Source: Photobacterium aquae
Lineage (GTDB): Bacteria; Pseudomonadota; Gammaproteobacteria; Enterobacterales; Vibrionaceae
DNA length: 64,000 nt
NCBI RefSeq assembly: GCF_001029445.1
Contig: NZ_LDOT01000023.1
Coordinates: 219,406-283,405 of the forward strand
Direction: 5' to 3'
Shown: piece by piece, positions 1 to 8,369 of the stretch
How positions within the stretch are numbered: the first letter of the stretch is position 1
How the letters are laid out: every line of letters begins with the position of its first letter
The notes under the pieces: model-generated
The model's database searches: none
What the model was told of the DNA's origin: nothing
What the model saw: only the letters and a program-made list of their open reading frames with translations
Position numbers and translations under genes: made by a program

Positions 1-349
1 GGATACCGTTGGCAATTTGCCATTTCAGCGTTTGCTTTGCACGGCGTTTGACATCTTCCACAGAGAGCATTGATTTACGTTCTGCCCAGCGTTCGATACC
101 TTCAAAAAGCGTTCCGGAAATGTTCCAGTTAGGCTCACCGGCCGTTTGCGTGGTATCAAGGTGAATATGCGGTTCACAAAACGGAGCGATTGCCATGCCG
201 TTTTCGCCATCCAAAATGACACCATCGAAGTGGAAGGCATCATCCATAGTTTTGATCGCTGTAATAGTTCCCTCTTCGATGAGGATTTGATGCAGGCCTT
301 CCTTGCCACGTAGTGTAATGTTTTGAATTAGCATGTTTGTGCTTTGCAT
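1..349 (-). CDS. codA: Cytosine deaminase, N-terminal part (cut by window edge)
   Basis: Catalyses hydrolytic deamination of cytosine to uracil and ammonia in the cytoplasm (pyrimidine salvage). The 116 visible residues match the start of E. coli CodA closely: the metal-binding HIHLDTTQTAG stretch (His61, His63), then GEPNWNISGTLFEGIERWAE and QTLKWQIANGI. The start at 349 is preferred because AAGGA lies 9 bases upstream; an in-frame ATG at 334 would give a protein five residues shorter. It follows codB on the same strand with a 12-base gap, the usual codBA order, so the two are almost certainly one transcript. The C-terminal three quarters lies outside the window. Confidence 0.95.
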   Translation of the reverse strand, partial: MQSTNMLIQNITLRGKEGLHQILIEEGTITAIKTMDDAFHFDGVILDGENGMAIAPFCEPHIHLDTTQTAGEPNWNISGTLFEGIERWAERKSMLSVEDVKRRAKQTLKWQIANGI

Positions 350-361
350 CGAGAACGATCC

Positions 362-1603
362 TTATGCATTTGCCGTTTGTTGGTTAGGTTTGCGGTTCAG
401 TAGCGGGTTAAGTACAAGGTAGCTTACCGCGCCGCCGATAACGGCGTTGATAGGTACGACACCTGGCAGGAAGTGACCTGCTGCAACACCTACCGCAACA
501 CCCATGATTGCCGCCCAGTTAACTGTGTTGAATTCTGCGTTAGCAAAGTCTTTGTAACGATGACGGTTTTTCAGAAAATCTGCAATGATAATTCCGCCGA
601 TAGGAGGAATCGCCGCCGACAAGAAGGTTAGCCAGCCAACGAAGTTGTTGTACAGCCAAAGCGCACACAGGGTACCGATAAGGCCGTTTGCCATCGATAG
701 GTACTTGCTGGACAGGCCGGTAATGTTTGAGAAACCCAGACCTGAAGCGTATAGCGCGTTGTCATTGGTTGTCCAGATATTCAAGCCGAGTACGATGATA
801 GCTGGAATCAATAAACCTTGTGCAATCATTACTTCTGAGATGTCAGATTGGCCAGTTGCCGCAGCACCCGCAGCGCCAAATATAAACATCAGCGAATTAC
901 CGATGAAGAAGGCGATCATCGTGACCAGTACAGCTCCCATTGGCTTTTTGCCAAAGCGGACAAAATCAGCTGTTAGTGAGCCAGCAGAAATAAATGATCC
1001 GACTACTAATGCTAACGCGGTAGAAAATTCAATAGGGTTTTCCGGTGTAATGGTTTTGAGGCCTTCGATGCCCCCTGCACTGCCAACGGCTTCGAATACA
1101 GAGTAGCCACCAAGAATTGCGATGGCAGGAACAGCGATGGCGGAAAGAATCATGAGGGCGGAAATGCCGAAGTAGACTGTGGCGGTCATGAGTAGGCCGG
1201 AGACTAAAATAAGAATGTTAGTGTCGATGCCAGTCGCTTTTTGAACGGGAATAGCGAACATTGCGACCCCCACACCAAACCAACCAACTTGTGTACCGCC
1301 GAGAAGAAGAGAGGGAAGCCAAGAGCCTTTGGAGCCGAAAGAGAAACGAGCGAGAAGATGGGTGGAAAGTCCAGTGGAAGCGCCGATGTAACCGAGGAAG
1401 GAAGTGTAGATACCGAGGATGAGATTGCCAATAAGAACTGCGAGAAAGAAATCATTGAAGGAGAGTCCCGTTCCCAATGTTCCTCCTGTCCACATACTGG
1501 CTGAAAAGAAGGTTAACCCTAACATTACCATGGTTAAGGAGAGAACACCTTTGCGTGCCGTGCTTGGTACTGGACCAAGGCTGTAGTTGTTGTCGCTTGC
1601 CAT
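362..1603 (-). CDS. codB: Cytosine permease
   Basis: Inner-membrane cytosine transporter of the nucleobase:cation symporter-1 family, feeding CodA. 413 residues against about 419 for E. coli CodB, with near-identical N-terminal blocks (GPVPSTARKGVLSLT, SASMWTGGTLGTGLSFND, LARFSFGSKGSWLPSLLLGG) and about twelve hydrophobic segments. First gene of codBA. A near-consensus promoter and a leader hairpin lie just upstream (1641-1695). No frameshift or truncation seen. Confidence 0.96.
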   Translation of the reverse strand: MASDNNYSLGPVPSTARKGVLSLTMVMLGLTFFSASMWTGGTLGTGLSFNDFFLAVLIGNLILGIYTSFLGYIGASTGLSTHLLARFSFGSKGSWLPSLLLGGTQVGWFGVGVAMFAIPVQKATGIDTNILILVSGLLMTATVYFGISALMILSAIAVPAIAILGGYSVFEAVGSAGGIEGLKTITPENPIEFSTALALVVGSFISAGSLTADFVRFGKKPMGAVLVTMIAFFIGNSLMFIFGAAGAAATGQSDISEVMIAQGLLIPAIIVLGLNIWTTNDNALYASGLGFSNITGLSSKYLSMANGLIGTLCALWLYNNFVGWLTFLSAAIPPIGGIIIADFLKNRHRYKDFANAEFNTVNWAAIMGVAVGVAAGHFLPGVVPINAVIGGAVSYLVLNPLLNRKPNQQTANA

Positions 1604-1640
1604 TCTTAAACCTCTACATCTCGCTATTATCGTTATAAAT

Positions 1641-1695
1641 CGCCTACCTTTTAGGTAAACGGCGCGTATTTTATGTTTTGTTTGTTTTCTGTCAA
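1641..1695 (-). promoter_or_regulatory. codBA promoter and leader hairpin
   Basis: Read on the minus strand there is a TTGACA (1695-1690), a 16-base spacer and a TAAAAT (1673-1668), a near-consensus sigma-70 promoter. Transcription would start near 1661. The first ~21 bases of the RNA (1661-1641) can form a nine-pair hairpin, CGTTTACCT-AAA-AGGTAGGCG, with two G-U pairs. As DNA its core is the palindrome TACCTTTTAGGTA (1645-1657). It could be an operator over the start site or a stabilising 5' stem. The promoter is seen directly; its regulation is inference. Confidence 0.6.
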
Positions 1696-1896
1696 TTATA
1701 AATTGATGCTTTTTGTTTGTTTTGATCTTTTAATTTTTAAAATCAATTGCTTAAAAATAAGGTTTTTTTGTTATCTTACGAATAAGTGTTGTTATTTTAC
1801 GTGTTTTGAGTTTGGTTTCTGGTTTTAATCTGCGGTTTGATTTGATAGCGGTCTGTGCTGTCTGTTTTTTCATTATTGATTTATAGAGCTCGAGAA

Positions 1897-1908
1897 GTAA
1901 ACGGTTGC
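1897..1908. promoter_or_regulatory. PurR-like operator candidate
   Basis: GTAAACGGTTGC matches the PurR core GCAAACGTTTGC at 10 of 12 positions. E. coli codBA is PurR-repressed, so a site upstream of codB makes sense. It lies about 290 bases from the codB start and some 200 bases upstream of the predicted promoter, which is far for simple repression, so confidence is low. Confidence 0.25.
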
Positions 1909-2104
1909 GATTTCGATTTCATCTTAAGTGCGTGTTTTTGTGATATTTATTCTCATTTAAATCATATTTTTCTTTGGTAAATTACAGTTATGCTCCATTT
2001 TTGGGTTGAGATTGCTATTTTTGTATGTTTTGCAGAGAGGGTTTTGAACATCAGTAGTGTGCAGAATACGTTTTGTGAATATATTATGCTTTTTCTTATT
2101 AGCC

Positions 2105-2127
2105 TGTGGATAAGTGATTTATCCACA
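2105..2127. repeat. Two perfect DnaA boxes in inverted orientation
   Basis: TGTGGATAA (2105-2113) and TTATCCACA (2119-2127) are both exact DnaA-box consensus 9-mers, one on each strand, separated by five bases. Together they form a 23-bp palindrome. No AT-rich unwinding repeats, GATC cluster or replication gene is adjacent, so this is not an origin by itself. It could be a DnaA regulatory or titration site, or a transcription-factor operator that happens to match. Confidence 0.55.
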
Positions 2128-2380
2128 AAAGCTGTGAGTAACTCTGTGGGAAAGGCGTAGGGGCTATGAACCATGCCGCTTTCAGTAAAGTCAATACTTT
2201 ATGATGCTAAAAGTGATGTAATCGTTTACGGTATTTGTTCTGAAATCCGTCATAGTTGGTTGGCTAGATATGATGGATGAGTTCGCTATCAACTCGTGGT
2301 TGTGAGCTTCTATTACTACTTGCTTGTACGCTGAGAATACATAGAATTACTATTTTCAATTCCCATAATATGAGAGTGTT

Positions 2381-3043
2381 TTGTCAAAGATTCTTGTCGT
2401 AGATGATGACCAGCTGCTTTGTGAGTTACTAGAAGAAGTGCTCGTTGATGAAGGCTATGATGTTTGCTGTGTTCATTGTGGTGATTCAGCATTACGTTAC
2501 TTAGAAGAGCGGGGTGTTGACCTTGTTTTGTTGGACGTTATGCTGCCAACTATTGATGGGATGCAGGTTGCAAGACGTATCTGTCAACGTTTTGCAATAC
2601 CTATAATGATGTTGACAGCGTTGGCTGACGAATCTTCATTACTTGATGGATTAGACGCTGGTGCCGATCATTATTTAGCTAAGCCTTTCCATGTGCCGGA
2701 GTTACTTGCTCGGATTAAAGCAATGCTGCGCAGAGTGGGGTTAGAAAAACAGCGTATTCATATGGCTCCTTCTGCGACTCCGATTTATGCTGAGCTTGAT
2801 CGTGTTCCTTTGACTGGTACTGAAAAAGAATTGCTTGAATATTTGGTCAGCCATAATGGTATTGTGGTCTCAAAAGCCGAATTGCAAAAAGAAGTACTAA
2901 AGAAAGAACTCAGCCCGTTTGACCGAAATTTAGATATGCATATTAGTAATATTCGTCGCAAAATGGTGATGTCAGGTTTGTCTAAGAAGCATATCAAAAC
3001 GGTAAGGGGATTAGGCTATAGTTTTCTGGAAACAGCCGGATAA
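2381..3043 (+). CDS. OmpR-family response regulator, CpxR type (orphan)
   Basis: 220 residues: receiver domain (1-120) with acidic pocket DDD near residue 8, phospho-acceptor Asp52 (LVLLDVMLP) and Lys in AKPF, then a winged-helix DNA-binding domain (about 130-217). The C-terminal block SPFDRNLDMHISNIRRKM is characteristic of the CpxR subfamily. It starts with TTG: the frame is closed by a stop at 2366-2368 and no ATG or GTG lies between. No sensor kinase is adjacent. A CpxA-type kinase without a regulator lies at 23779-25155, a possible partner. Ends in a shared terminator facing lpp. Confidence 0.85.
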   Translation: MSKILVVDDDQLLCELLEEVLVDEGYDVCCVHCGDSALRYLEERGVDLVLLDVMLPTIDGMQVARRICQRFAIPIMMLTALADESSLLDGLDAGADHYLAKPFHVPELLARIKAMLRRVGLEKQRIHMAPSATPIYAELDRVPLTGTEKELLEYLVSHNGIVVSKAELQKEVLKKELSPFDRNLDMHISNIRRKMVMSGLSKKHIKTVRGLGYSFLETAG

Positions 3044-3053
3044 CGGTGGGGAT

Positions 3054-3085
3054 AAAAAAAGAGGCGCCGAAGCGCCACTTTTTTA
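3054..3085. terminator. Bidirectional terminator between the CpxR-like gene and lpp
   Basis: GGCGC-CGAA-GCGCC flanked by an A run on the left and a T run on the right; on the minus strand the loop is the stable TTCG tetraloop. Serves the convergent genes on both sides; the lpp stop codon lies inside the T run. Confidence 0.85.
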
Positions 3086-3346
3086 TTTTCTATAGGAACT
3101 TGCAATGTTGTCAATACGCTGATTGGCGCGCATTGCTTCTTGATATGCAGCGTCAGAGGCTGCGCGTGCGTCGTTAACTGCACCTGCTAGTTGATCCTGC
3201 TGACTTTGCAGCGCACCTACTTGATCAGAGAGCATATCGACTTTATTTGTGAGCTGCTGCATTTGATCGACTTCATCTGAGCTAGAGCAACCTACAAGTG
3301 TTGCACTCAGAAGAATGCCTGCAAGGATAGATAATGAACGGTTCAT
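3083..3346 (-). CDS. lpp: Major outer-membrane (murein) lipoprotein Lpp
   Basis: 87 residues with a lipoprotein signal peptide ending in LVGC (lipidated Cys20), a heptad-repeat helical body and the C-terminus SSYRK. The terminal lysine is the residue L,D-transpeptidases link to peptidoglycan in Lpp of enterics. It tethers the outer membrane to the wall as a trimeric coiled coil. The start is placed at the Met before NRSLSILAG, which gives a normal signal peptide; a longer frame adds nine charged residues ahead of it. An L,D-transpeptidase with a LysM region lies at 22048-22950. Confidence 0.9.
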   Translation of the reverse strand: MNRSLSILAGILLSATLVGCSSSDEVDQMQQLTNKVDMLSDQVGALQSQQDQLAGAVNDARAASDAAYQEAMRANQRIDNIASSYRK

Positions 3347-3480
3347 TTTTCTTTCTTCTCCTTTGTTTGCCACTACAGACCGAGCGTTAAATTATCAGTC
3401 GGCAGAATTAGTATGGCAGATGTTGATGCATTTGCTGCTCGAACATTAATTTATCTTATTATTTTTCTCTCAAATATGAG

Positions 3481-3502
3481 AAAACCCGACTGAGCGGGTT
3501 TT
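3481..3502 (-). terminator. Terminator downstream of the SCO gene
   Basis: AAAACCCG-ACTGAG-CGGGTTTT, an eight-pair stem with the T run in the stem and after it. It lies 29 bases past the stop codon of the minus-strand SCO-family gene. Confidence 0.8.
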
Positions 3503-3530
3503 CGCTGTTTTGAGTGTAATAATTCTGATA

Positions 3531-4127
3531 TTAAGCTTTGTTTGAGGATGTTTGGAGCACTCGTGAAATGGCATCGACAAGAATATCAGGGTTTAGAGTA
3601 TGTTGTACCTTTTCTATTAGGTCGCCGTTTGGGGCAAGGAAATAGAAGTAGGAGTTGTGGTCAACAGCATAGTCAAGAGCAGAGTCTTTGAGCTCGGTTC
3701 GGATGTAGAGCACACCGTATTTTTCAGCAAGAGCTTTAGTCTGGGCTTGTGTTCCTGTCATACCGATAATATTTTTATGGAAATATTGTGCGTATTGAGC
3801 ACTTTTTTCTGGCGTATCTCGGTCAGGATCGAGCGTAATGAAAATTGGCCATAGTTGTGACAGTTGCTGAGGTTTGATTTTCTGTAGCGCCGCGGAAAGA
3901 ACCGCTAGAGACGTTGGGCATACATCTGGGCAGTGGGTATAGCCAAAGTAGATGACACGTATCCGAGGATCCTTGGGATCGTATAGATCAACCGCCTCAT
4001 TAGCCGTTTCCAAAAAATTCAACGGGTATTCCGGTCCTGTTTTCTCAGGATTGCTTCGGTCAACGATAAGGCTTGTTATAAGGCCGGCAGCAAGAGCTAG
4101 GGCAAGGATAATCCATTGATATTTCAC
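3531..4127 (-). CDS. SCO1/SenC family copper chaperone
   Basis: 198 residues, membrane-anchored by an N-terminal helix (about 4-22), followed by a thioredoxin-like periplasmic domain. The copper ligands are present: Cys66 and Cys70 in CPDVC and His157 in DHNSYF. The family delivers copper to the CuA site of cytochrome c oxidase or acts as a thiol reductase. It overlaps the upstream small gene by four bases (ATGA), so the two are cotranscribed. No oxidase subunits are visible nearby, so the client is unknown. Confidence 0.9.
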   Translation of the reverse strand: MKYQWIILALALAAGLITSLIVDRSNPEKTGPEYPLNFLETANEAVDLYDPKDPRIRVIYFGYTHCPDVCPTSLAVLSAALQKIKPQQLSQLWPIFITLDPDRDTPEKSAQYAQYFHKNIIGMTGTQAQTKALAEKYGVLYIRTELKDSALDYAVDHNSYFYFLAPNGDLIEKVQHTLNPDILVDAISRVLQTSSNKA

Positions 4128-4570
4128 TTTTCCATCCTCAATGAGATAAATACAGGTTCAAACTCATGCTCATGGTTGGAAGGGGTAATCGTCCCTTTCC
4201 ATGTCATAGCATCTGATGTACAAAACGGTAATATTATCTGGCCATTATACCTATTATCTTGATCGGTACGGCTTAGTTTTAACTTATATTGTCCCATCAT
4301 CATCTCATGGCCTTCGAGTATGAATTCAAGATTTTCAACTGAGACAGGGAGGGATGGCCATACCACGTCCACTTCAGTGGCGATCATAGGTTTGACGATA
4401 TCGTGTGATAACCGTATGTTGATTTGGTCATTTATACAGGGGGTACGGCTGAGTTGGCAGTATGTATCGCTCTGAGGGGACTTGGTTGTGAATAAAATGT
4501 AAGATAGCCCCAGTATGATAGCGCTACTGGTTGATAGCATCGGCCATTTCCTTTTTATGCTCATTTTCAT
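4124..4570 (-). CDS. Small membrane-anchored protein encoded with SCO
   Basis: 148 residues: one N-terminal membrane segment (about 12-28) and an extracytoplasmic domain with three cysteines (CQLSRTPC, LPFCTSD) and a GHEMMMG motif. The predicted beta-rich domain ending in a W-containing strand recalls FixH/YtkA-like accessory proteins, but I cannot assign a family firmly. Translational coupling to the SCO gene suggests a shared role in copper handling or oxidase assembly. The start could be the second Met (residue 3). Confidence 0.7.
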   Translation of the reverse strand: MKMSIKRKWPMLSTSSAIILGLSYILFTTKSPQSDTYCQLSRTPCINDQINIRLSHDIVKPMIATEVDVVWPSLPVSVENLEFILEGHEMMMGQYKLKLSRTDQDNRYNGQIILPFCTSDAMTWKGTITPSNHEHEFEPVFISLRMEK

Positions 4571-4905
4571 CCTTACTAACGGATTGCGATACTCAGATTA
4601 CCGATGGTGTTTTGATATCCTATCATCTTGCTGTAGTTCTATCTTCGTAGAGCCTTTCTTTTGTGACATTGTTGTAATCTTTATGCTGTTATGTCTGCAT
4701 TGTTAAATTAAGGGGGCTTTTGTTTTTGGTGTTTCGTGCTGTGTGGCCTGATGTTAACGGGTTACATCGTGATGATGTATCTGCAAGCTAGATCAAATTT
4801 TCTCTGCTTCATTTAGTGACAAAAACCACAAAAATATTATGTGTTTCGCATATTATTCACCGTAATTAAAAAATATTAAGATATATATCCAATAGGTGAA
4901 AAATT
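4571..4905. other. Divergent intergenic region before ansB
   Basis: 335 bases holding the promoters of the SCO unit (minus) and ansB (plus). One inverted repeat stands out: TACATC-GTGAT-GATGTA (4763-4779), a possible operator about 125 bases upstream of ansB. No clear CRP or FNR site was found, although E. coli ansB uses both. Confidence 0.4.
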
Positions 4906-5967
4906 ATGAAAAAGAGTGCGATTTCAATTGGTCTGCTAACTGCTGGTCTATGTTTTAGCTCATTAGGCTTTGCAGGTGATCTACCGAATATCAAGATTCT
5001 GGCAACAGGCGGTACAATTGCTGGTGCTGGTCAGTCAGCGACAGATTCGAGCTACACGGCGGGTAAAGTTGGGGTAGACTCCCTAATTCATGCTGTACCG
5101 CAGATGACAAAAATTGCAAACATCAGCGGTGAGCAAGTTGTTAGCATCGGCTCTCAGGATATGAATGATGAGGTTTGGCTGAAGTTAGCTAACCGAGTAA
5201 ATGCTCTGCTAGCAAAAGATGATGTGGATGGTGTTGTGATCACCCATGGTACGGATACTATGGAAGAAACGGCATACTTCCTTGATCTTACAGTAAAAAG
5301 TGATAAGCCTGTTGTATTGGTAGGGGCAATGCGACCTTCAACAGCCATGAGTGCTGATGGTCCGGTTAACCTTTATAATGCGGTAGTGACAGCTGTGGAT
5401 GCAGAGTCAAAAGGCCGTGGTGTATTGGTTGCGATGAACGATACAGTTTTTGATGCCCGCGATGTCACAAAGACTAGCACAACCGCTGTAGATACGTTCC
5501 AGTCGCCTAACATGGGTCCTCTTGGTTACGTGCACAATAGTGATGTGAAATACCAGCGTAGCCCTGAGCGCCACCATACAACAGAAACAGTATTTGATGT
5601 ATCGAAAGTAAAAGCGTTGCCTAAGGTCGGTATTGTTTATAACTACGCAAATGCGACAGATTTGCCGGTTAAAGCGATGGTTGATGCTGATTTTGACGGC
5701 ATTGTAAGTGCTGGCGTGGGTAACGGTAACATGTACCATACGATTTTCGATGGGCTGGCAAAAGCGAGCAAAGACGGTGTGATGGTTGTGCGTAGTGCCC
5801 GTACGGGTTCAGGTTCCACAACACTGGATGCAGAAGTTGATGATGCTAAGTACGGTTTTGTTGCGTCAGGTACTTTGAATCCACAAAAGGCACGTATTCT
5901 TCTTATGCTTTCTCTGACTCAAACTCAGGATTACAAAGAAGTTCAGAAGATGTTCCAGTACTACTAA
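4906..5967 (+). CDS. ansB: Periplasmic L-asparaginase II
   Basis: Hydrolyses asparagine to aspartate and ammonia in the periplasm. 353 residues with a Sec signal peptide (cleavage near residue 23). The first catalytic motif is ATGGTIAG (Thr37, equal to mature Thr12 of the E. coli enzyme); the second is HGTDTMEET (Thr114-Asp115, mature 89-90). The sequence runs to the family end, closing in MFQYY. AGGTG lies before the ATG. Monocistronic, ending in a strong terminator. Confidence 0.96.
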   Translation: MKKSAISIGLLTAGLCFSSLGFAGDLPNIKILATGGTIAGAGQSATDSSYTAGKVGVDSLIHAVPQMTKIANISGEQVVSIGSQDMNDEVWLKLANRVNALLAKDDVDGVVITHGTDTMEETAYFLDLTVKSDKPVVLVGAMRPSTAMSADGPVNLYNAVVTAVDAESKGRGVLVAMNDTVFDARDVTKTSTTAVDTFQSPNMGPLGYVHNSDVKYQRSPERHHTTETVFDVSKVKALPKVGIVYNYANATDLPVKAMVDADFDGIVSAGVGNGNMYHTIFDGLAKASKDGVMVVRSARTGSGSTTLDAEVDDAKYGFVASGTLNPQKARILLMLSLTQTQDYKEVQKMFQYY

Positions 5968-5982
5968 GCCTATTTTCTCTAT

Positions 5983-6013
5983 AAAAAAAGCCGCCAAATT
6001 GGCGGCTTTTTTA
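5983..6013. terminator. Bidirectional terminator between ansB and popT-like gene
   Basis: GCCGCC-AAATT-GGCGGC (5990-6006) with seven A before and six T after, serving both convergent genes. Confidence 0.9.
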
Positions 6014-6045
6014 TTATCTCTTACCTGGGATGGTTGCTGAGGCGC

Positions 6046-6957
6046 TTATTTTTCGGAGAGGCGCTCTAGTCCCCACACAAGCGCAATACCAAGGAGCATT
6101 GCCATGATAGCGTAGCCGATGAAGGCTGGTTGGCCGGTGATTTGTTCGAAGTGGAACGGAGAGAGGTTCTGTTCAAGTAGCGGAACTTGCTCGCCGCTTG
6201 AGTTGGTTCGCCAAGTTAGCGTCTCTTTCCAAGGCCAGATTTTGCTAAGAGTACCAATCATCAGGCCCGTAAGGAATGTTAAGGCGATATCACGATAGTG
6301 GCGCAGCACCCAAGATAAAACATGAGAGAACGAAAGTAGGCCGATAACACAGCCACTGGCGAAAAGTCCCAATGTGATGATATCTAAAGATTTTGCAGCG
6401 CCTAGGATAGGGGCATACATACCTAGCAGAAGCAAAATAAAGCTACCGGAGATGCCCGGTAGGATCATGGCACAAATAGCAATGGAGCCTGACAGAATAA
6501 TATTGAAATAAGTTGGCTCCAGCGTCAATGGGTGCAGTACGGTGATGCCGTAGGCAAATACGGTACCCGCAATAACGGCAATAACGCGGCTTGCTCCCCA
6601 GTTTGAAACCTGTTTGAACATATGGATCACCGAGATGATGATCAAGCCGAAGAAGAAGGACCACAATGGAATTGGATGAGTGTGCAGCATCCATGTAATG
6701 ACCCGGGCCAGTGTGAAGATACTGGTTAAGATCCCTGATAGGAGCAAGATCAGAAAGGTGCCGTTAATGTGTTCAAATGCAGCCTTAAAGCCATTTTGGC
6801 GCCAAATACCAATTAAGGATGGATTGATACGGCGGATGCTTTCAAGCAGTGTGTCATAAATACCTGTAATAAAAGCAATGGTGCCGCCTGAAACGCCAGG
6901 AACGACATCTGCCGCACCCATCGCCATTCCTTTAAGAAATGTAAACACTTTACTCAT
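6046..6957 (-). CDS. DUF368 family polyprenyl-phosphate transporter (PopT type)
   Basis: 303 residues, polytopic (about eight to nine hydrophobic segments). The signature blocks ADVVPGVSGGTIAFITG near the N-terminus and ILPGISGSFILLLLGMY in the second half are the duplicated motif of DUF368. Members of this family were shown to recycle undecaprenyl phosphate across the inner membrane, including in Vibrio cholerae, where the gene matters at alkaline pH. That role is known for the family and inferred here. The adjacent two-component and glycosyltransferase genes also use undecaprenyl-phosphate carriers. Confidence 0.85.
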   Translation of the reverse strand: MSKVFTFLKGMAMGAADVVPGVSGGTIAFITGIYDTLLESIRRINPSLIGIWRQNGFKAAFEHINGTFLILLLSGILTSIFTLARVITWMLHTHPIPLWSFFFGLIIISVIHMFKQVSNWGASRVIAVIAGTVFAYGITVLHPLTLEPTYFNIILSGSIAICAMILPGISGSFILLLLGMYAPILGAAKSLDIITLGLFASGCVIGLLSFSHVLSWVLRHYRDIALTFLTGLMIGTLSKIWPWKETLTWRTNSSGEQVPLLEQNLSPFHFEQITGQPAFIGYAIMAMLLGIALVWGLERLSEK

Positions 6958-7074
6958 GATTGTCCGTTAGCGTTGAATAATAAACGAATGTCATTATACC
7001 GCGTTATGGTAAAAAAAAAGTTTTTCTATCAAAGCGATTAATATGCATCCCAAAACTTGTTTTTTATCTATTGG

Positions 7075-8367
7075 TTAAATATTGGGTGCTTCGTCTGCTT
7101 TAAATGTAATGCAGGCGCAGCACCCACCGCCTGGGTTGTCACGATGCTCGAGTTTCCATCCATACTTGCGGCAAATATCATTGGCTATGAGTAACCCCAA
7201 GCCATATCCGTTCACGCCTTTGTGAGAAGTCCCCAGTCCCATTCCTGTATCGCAAACGGTAATTTGATGTTGTGAAACGCTAATTTCAACAGATCCTTTA
7301 TCTGTGTATGCAAAGGCATTTTTGATGAGATTTCCCAATAGAATGTTGAGGGTGTTCTCTGGGATTTTGAGAGTTACACCTTTATCTACAAGCACTTGCC
7401 ACTCTATGTGTTTGTCTGAAGAGATGAGGTGGGTGTGAGCGAGGGTGATCTGAGTAATTTCGGTCTTGGTAATAGGTCTCGCAGTTAGTGCGTCGAAATT
7501 TTCCTCTCGGGTTAATGAGAGTAAGGTCGTGACAAAGTCATTCATTTCATCACTGGCATGTTGTAGGCGTAATCGCTGCTTTTCGATGAATGTAGGCTCA
7601 TGTGACTGGCCGAGCAGGGAGGTAGCCCCTTTTATTACCATTAATGGCGTTCGTAGTTCATGGCTTGCATAGCGATTGAATGCTCGCTCGCGGTTGAGCA
7701 GCTCATCAATGCGGGACATGTAGCGGTTAAAGCTATCGACGAGTTGTAGCAGCTCGCGTGATACCGTACCGCTTGGCACCTCAACGGGAGAAAGATCATT
7801 TGCACTGCGTTGCTCCAGGTTATCGGCCAGTTCTGATAACGGGTGAGTGAGTCGTCCTGATACTTTTAGTACGACAAGCATCGTGGCAGTTAAGAGGATA
7901 AATGAGATTGCGAGCTGTTTTAGTTGATTATCTAAGATCTGTTCTTCGCTAATTTCAAAAATATCATCGTAATAGAGAAGGTAGAGATCTTCATTATTCT
8001 TGTCGTTTGTGATGCGGTTGCGTTGAATAAAGTACTCGGTGTCATTGTATTCATCGCGCTCAACCTCAATTGTTTTGCCATACGGCAAATCATCCGGTAT
8101 GGCGAGATGATCCGGTAAGGATGCTTTCCCAACGAAGGCTTTGGTAAAAGGTGGGATGGCAAATTGCTCAAGATGTTGTTCAGCCAAAACCTCCATAGCA
8201 ACCTGACGAGCGTGTGTCAGACGGTTATTCGCATTGAGCTGCTCAAAATCATCCAGCGTTGAATCCATCAAGGTAAAATGCAGCGTTAGGATCGCAAATG
8301 CAATCGCCGCAAAGTAGGTAAAGGTAAGTTGCTTGGCACTCTTGGCCTTATTGACGCTGACAGTCAC
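7075..8367 (-). CDS. Membrane sensor histidine kinase
   Basis: 430 residues: transmembrane helix (about 13-33), periplasmic sensor (34-150), second helix (about 151-169), HAMP region, HisKA with His236 in RYASHELRTPL, and an ATPase domain with N-box (GNLIKNAFAY), G1 (CDTGMGLG) and G2 (GYGLGL). The start is GTG at 8367, two bases after the regulator's stop, with GAGG in the regulator's last codons. Same operon as the regulator at 8370-9044. Given the divergent lipid A-type glycosyltransferases, it may sense envelope stress or cationic peptides, like PmrB or CarS; this is inference. The C-terminus contains a GGGCCACITF stretch of unusual cysteine content. Confidence 0.88.
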   Translation of the reverse strand: MTVSVNKAKSAKQLTFTYFAAIAFAILTLHFTLMDSTLDDFEQLNANNRLTHARQVAMEVLAEQHLEQFAIPPFTKAFVGKASLPDHLAIPDDLPYGKTIEVERDEYNDTEYFIQRNRITNDKNNEDLYLLYYDDIFEISEEQILDNQLKQLAISFILLTATMLVVLKVSGRLTHPLSELADNLEQRSANDLSPVEVPSGTVSRELLQLVDSFNRYMSRIDELLNRERAFNRYASHELRTPLMVIKGATSLLGQSHEPTFIEKQRLRLQHASDEMNDFVTTLLSLTREENFDALTARPITKTEITQITLAHTHLISSDKHIEWQVLVDKGVTLKIPENTLNILLGNLIKNAFAYTDKGSVEISVSQHQITVCDTGMGLGTSHKGVNGYGLGLLIANDICRKYGWKLEHRDNPGGGCCACITFKADEAPNI

Positions 8368-8369
8368 GA

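Larger units (their letters stand above)
1696..2380. other. AT-rich intergenic region between codB and the CpxR-like gene
   Basis: About 690 bases with no convincing gene. Two short signals are listed separately: a PurR-like box (1897-1908) and a pair of inverted DnaA boxes (2105-2127). The longest reading frame, minus strand 1962-2174, has no ribosome-binding site or recognisable family and looks accidental. Confidence 0.6.

Noticed and set aside
585..1106. Plus-strand frame of 173 codons inside codB
   Set aside because: It is an antisense shadow of the well-conserved codB gene, with no ribosome-binding site or family.
2105..2127. Replication origin at the DnaA-box pair
   Set aside because: Only two boxes, no AT-rich unwinding repeats, no GATC cluster, and no dnaA, gidA, mnmG or rctB gene nearby.
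1962..2174. 70-codon minus-strand gene over the DnaA boxes
   Set aside because: No ribosome-binding site, no recognisable motifs, and it spans what looks like regulatory DNA.
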